Shown here piece after piece: positions 5,870 to 7,472 of a DNA stretch of 7,472 nt. Positions within the stretch are counted from its first letter, which is position 1. Each line of letters begins with the position of its first letter. A model generated the notes under the pieces. It was not told the DNA's origin. It did not search any database and saw nothing but the letters and a program-made list of their open reading frames with translations. This DNA is from Bacteroidota bacterium (GTDB taxonomy: Bacteria; Bacteroidota; Kryptoniia; Kryptoniales; JAKASW01). Position numbers and translations under genes: made by a program. Where the stretch lies: NCBI GenBank assembly GCA_021796055.1, contig JAJYOS010000306.1, positions 1-7,472 of the forward strand, written 5' to 3'.

Positions 5870-7318
5870 ATGAGTTATAGAATGACGCATTCTGCATCGG
5901 TCAAGATGAGCGCGAAGTCCCTAATCCTGCTTGGGCTTACGCTGATTGTTTCATGTTCTCAGGCTGCATCAGGCCAGGACATGTCTTCGCCGAACTCACT
6001 TCAAGCAAAAGTGGACACCGTGGCAGCTCAGGTACTCAGGAGAACCGGAACACCAAGCGCTTCCATTGCGGTCGTCCTGCACGGGCGGATCGAGTATGCC
6101 GAGGCTTATGGCTATGCGAGACTCGACCCGCCGATGCCTGCGAAACCGGACATGCGTTATGCAATCGGCTCGATAAGCAAGCAATTCACGGCCGCCTGCA
6201 TACTTCTGCTGGAACAGGAAGGAAAGCTCTCGCTGAACGACCCAATTTCCATGTGGCTGCCTGATTTGACGGAGGCGAACAAGGTCACGGTTAGGGAGAT
6301 ACTCTCGCATACCTCCGGTTACCAGGACTTCTGGCCGCAGGACTATGTACCGCCGATGATGTTGAAGCCGATGCCGCCCCAGGAAATCCTCGACCGGTGG
6401 GCGAAGAAGCCGCTCGATTTCCAGCCGGGCACGAGGTGGCAGTACAGCAACACGAACTTCGTCATTGCGGCGCAAATTGTCGAGAAGATTACCCGCGAAC
6501 CCTTCTTCAAGTTCCTGCACGAGAACATCCTCAAGCCGCTCGGGCTCAGCAGCGCCGTCGACTTCGACAAGGGAAAGATGACAGCCGAAGATCCGGCAGG
6601 ATATACGGAGTACGGCCTGGGGCCGCTTCGCATCGCTCCTGACGAGGGCCCGGGCTGGATGGCAGGTGCAGGAGAGCTGGCAATGACCGCGGGCGATCTT
6701 GCCGGATGGGATATTTCGATGATAGAAGAGAGCGTACTCAGCAGGGAGTCCTACAGGCAGCTCGAGACAGAAGTGCTGCTCAAGAATGGAGTAGGGACGC
6801 ATTACGGGCTTGGCGTGGAAGTAGGGATGATGGACGGCCATCGAATGATATCCCACAGCGGCGAGGTATCGGGCTTCACGGCCTACAACGCGGTCTTCCC
6901 GGACGACAGCGCGGCGGTAGTCGTACTGACGAACCAGGACGCGTCGTCCGCGGCCGGCGCCATCGGGAACAGGATTGCACATCTCCTATTCAAGACACAG
7001 GATGCGCAGACCGAGACGCGGACGGAGCAGGCGCGCAAGATCTTTGCCGGCCTGCAGAAGGGAACGATCGACCGTTCGCTGTTCACGCCGGACGCGAATT
7101 TCTATTTCAGTGATCAGGCGCTGAAAGATTTTCAATCGAGCCTCGGCCCGCTGGGCGAGCCTGAAACTTTTGTTCAGACAGGGCAGTCGGAGCGGGGCGG
7201 GATGCTCGAGCGCGCGTTCCGTGTCGTATTCAAGACCCGCACGCTTCGGGTGTGGACGTACCAGATGCCCGACGGGAAATTGGAACAATACCAGGTGGCG
7301 CCGGCGCCTCAAAACTAG
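5870..7318 (+). CDS. Serine beta-lactamase-family (class C-like) lipoprotein hydrolase
   Basis: The 482-residue product has a type II signal peptide: hydrophobic residues 17-27 and a lipobox I-V-S-C with Cys29 as the lipidated residue. It is therefore probably anchored in the outer or inner membrane facing the periplasm. The beta-lactamase/penicillin-binding-protein-like domain covers about 44-375. All three catalytic motifs are present: S-I-S-K (Ser101 nucleophile, Lys104), Y-S-N (Tyr192, Asn194), and H-S-G (His329-Gly331) in place of the K-T-G of true beta-lactamases. H-T-S-G at 147-150 is also typical. The H-x-G third motif fits esterases, D-aminopeptidases and PBP4*-like proteins better than a resistance enzyme, so antibiotic hydrolysis should not be assumed. 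A further domain of about 100 residues (about 385-482) contains S-L-G-P-L-G-E-P and ends in P-D-G-K-L-E-Q-Y; similar tails occur on related secreted hydrolases and have no assigned role that I know of. It appears monocistronic and converges on the TolC-type gene after 29 bases. Confidence 0.93.
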   Translation: MSYRMTHSASVKMSAKSLILLGLTLIVSCSQAASGQDMSSPNSLQAKVDTVAAQVLRRTGTPSASIAVVLHGRIEYAEAYGYARLDPPMPAKPDMRYAIGSISKQFTAACILLLEQEGKLSLNDPISMWLPDLTEANKVTVREILSHTSGYQDFWPQDYVPPMMLKPMPPQEILDRWAKKPLDFQPGTRWQYSNTNFVIAAQIVEKITREPFFKFLHENILKPLGLSSAVDFDKGKMTAEDPAGYTEYGLGPLRIAPDEGPGWMAGAGELAMTAGDLAGWDISMIEESVLSRESYRQLETEVLLKNGVGTHYGLGVEVGMMDGHRMISHSGEVSGFTAYNAVFPDDSAAVVVLTNQDASSAAGAIGNRIAHLLFKTQDAQTETRTEQARKIFAGLQKGTIDRSLFTPDANFYFSDQALKDFQSSLGPLGEPETFVQTGQSERGGMLERAFRVVFKTRTLRVWTYQMPDGKLEQYQVAPAPQN

Positions 7319-7347
7319 TCGAACTCACTGGTGTCTCCGAAAGGCCG

Positions 7348-7472
7348 TTACTCCTCGAAATCGTGGAGTGTCTTCCGCTTCAGGTCGGCTAATGCAAGTT
7401 CGTAATCGATAAGCGCGTTGAGACTGCTCGTCTTGGCGTCTGTCAGCCGGAGCTGCATCTGCTGAAGATCGG
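7348..7472 (-). CDS. C-terminus of a TolC-family outer-membrane efflux protein (partial)
   Basis: Reading the minus strand from the window edge, 40 codons lead to a TAA at 7350-7348; the rest lies beyond 7472. The residues read D-L-Q-Q-M-Q-L-R-L-T-D-A-K, then S-L-N-A-L-I-D-Y-E-L-A-L-A-D-L-K-R. This is the final helix hairpin characteristic of the TolC/OEP family (L-x-x-A-x-x-x-x-x-x-A-L-x-D-Y-x-x-A-L-A-x-L), which forms the trimeric outer-membrane tunnel of efflux and type I secretion systems. The identification rests on this short stretch only. Any partner periplasmic adaptor or pump genes would lie outside the window. The 29-base gap to the convergent lipoprotein gene shows no clear bidirectional terminator. 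Confidence 0.75.
   Translation of the reverse strand, partial: DLQQMQLRLTDAKTSSLNALIDYELALADLKRKTLHDFEE

Noticed and set aside
5996..6982. 328-residue minus-strand frame opposite the serine hydrolase
   Set aside because: It is the complement of a gene with all three catalytic motifs; composition is Arg-rich and low in recognisable structure, as expected for a GC-rich shadow frame.

Overview
The window looks like an ordinary stretch of bacterial chromosome, GC around 50-55%, with strong AGGAGG/GGAGGTG ribosome binding sites. The lineage is not proven. The N-terminus of the M23 peptidase (a Tyr-Tyr pair and a Ser-Tyr motif ahead of one membrane segment) resembles Bacteroidota/Ignavibacteria-type envelope peptidases. 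Together with a COG4299 acyltransferase, GH3 and propeller remnants and a TolC-type gene, it suggests a Gram-negative member of the FCB group. That assignment is inference.

Layout. 1-240: 3' end of a helical-repeat-like protein (+). 518-1675: multi-pass acyltransferase of the COG4299/HGSNAT type (+). 1901-3022: cyclopropane-fatty-acyl-phospholipid synthase, cfa (+). 3113-4051: membrane-anchored M23 peptidase (-), convergent with cfa. 4062-4383: no gene seen. 4384-5560: three consecutive damaged secreted-protein genes (+), namely a beta-propeller fragment, a signal peptide fused to the C-terminal end of a GH3 glycosidase, and a signal-peptide ORF that goes out of frame at a (CG)6 tract. 5561-5869: no gene seen. 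5870-7318: serine beta-lactamase-family lipoprotein (+). 7348-7472: C-terminus of a TolC-type outer-membrane protein (-), convergent with the lipoprotein gene.

How the genes relate. The intact genes all act at the cell envelope: acyl transfer to sugars, cyclopropanation of membrane lipids, peptidoglycan hydrolysis, a penicillin-binding-protein-like hydrolase, and export. They are separated by gaps or opposite in direction, so they do not form one operon. The broken block at 4384-5560 looks like the eroded remains of an extracellular polysaccharide-degradation locus. I found no CRISPR array, tRNA, rRNA, transposase or convincing new defence system. The most informative oddities are the GH3 deletion chimera and the CG-tract frameshift.
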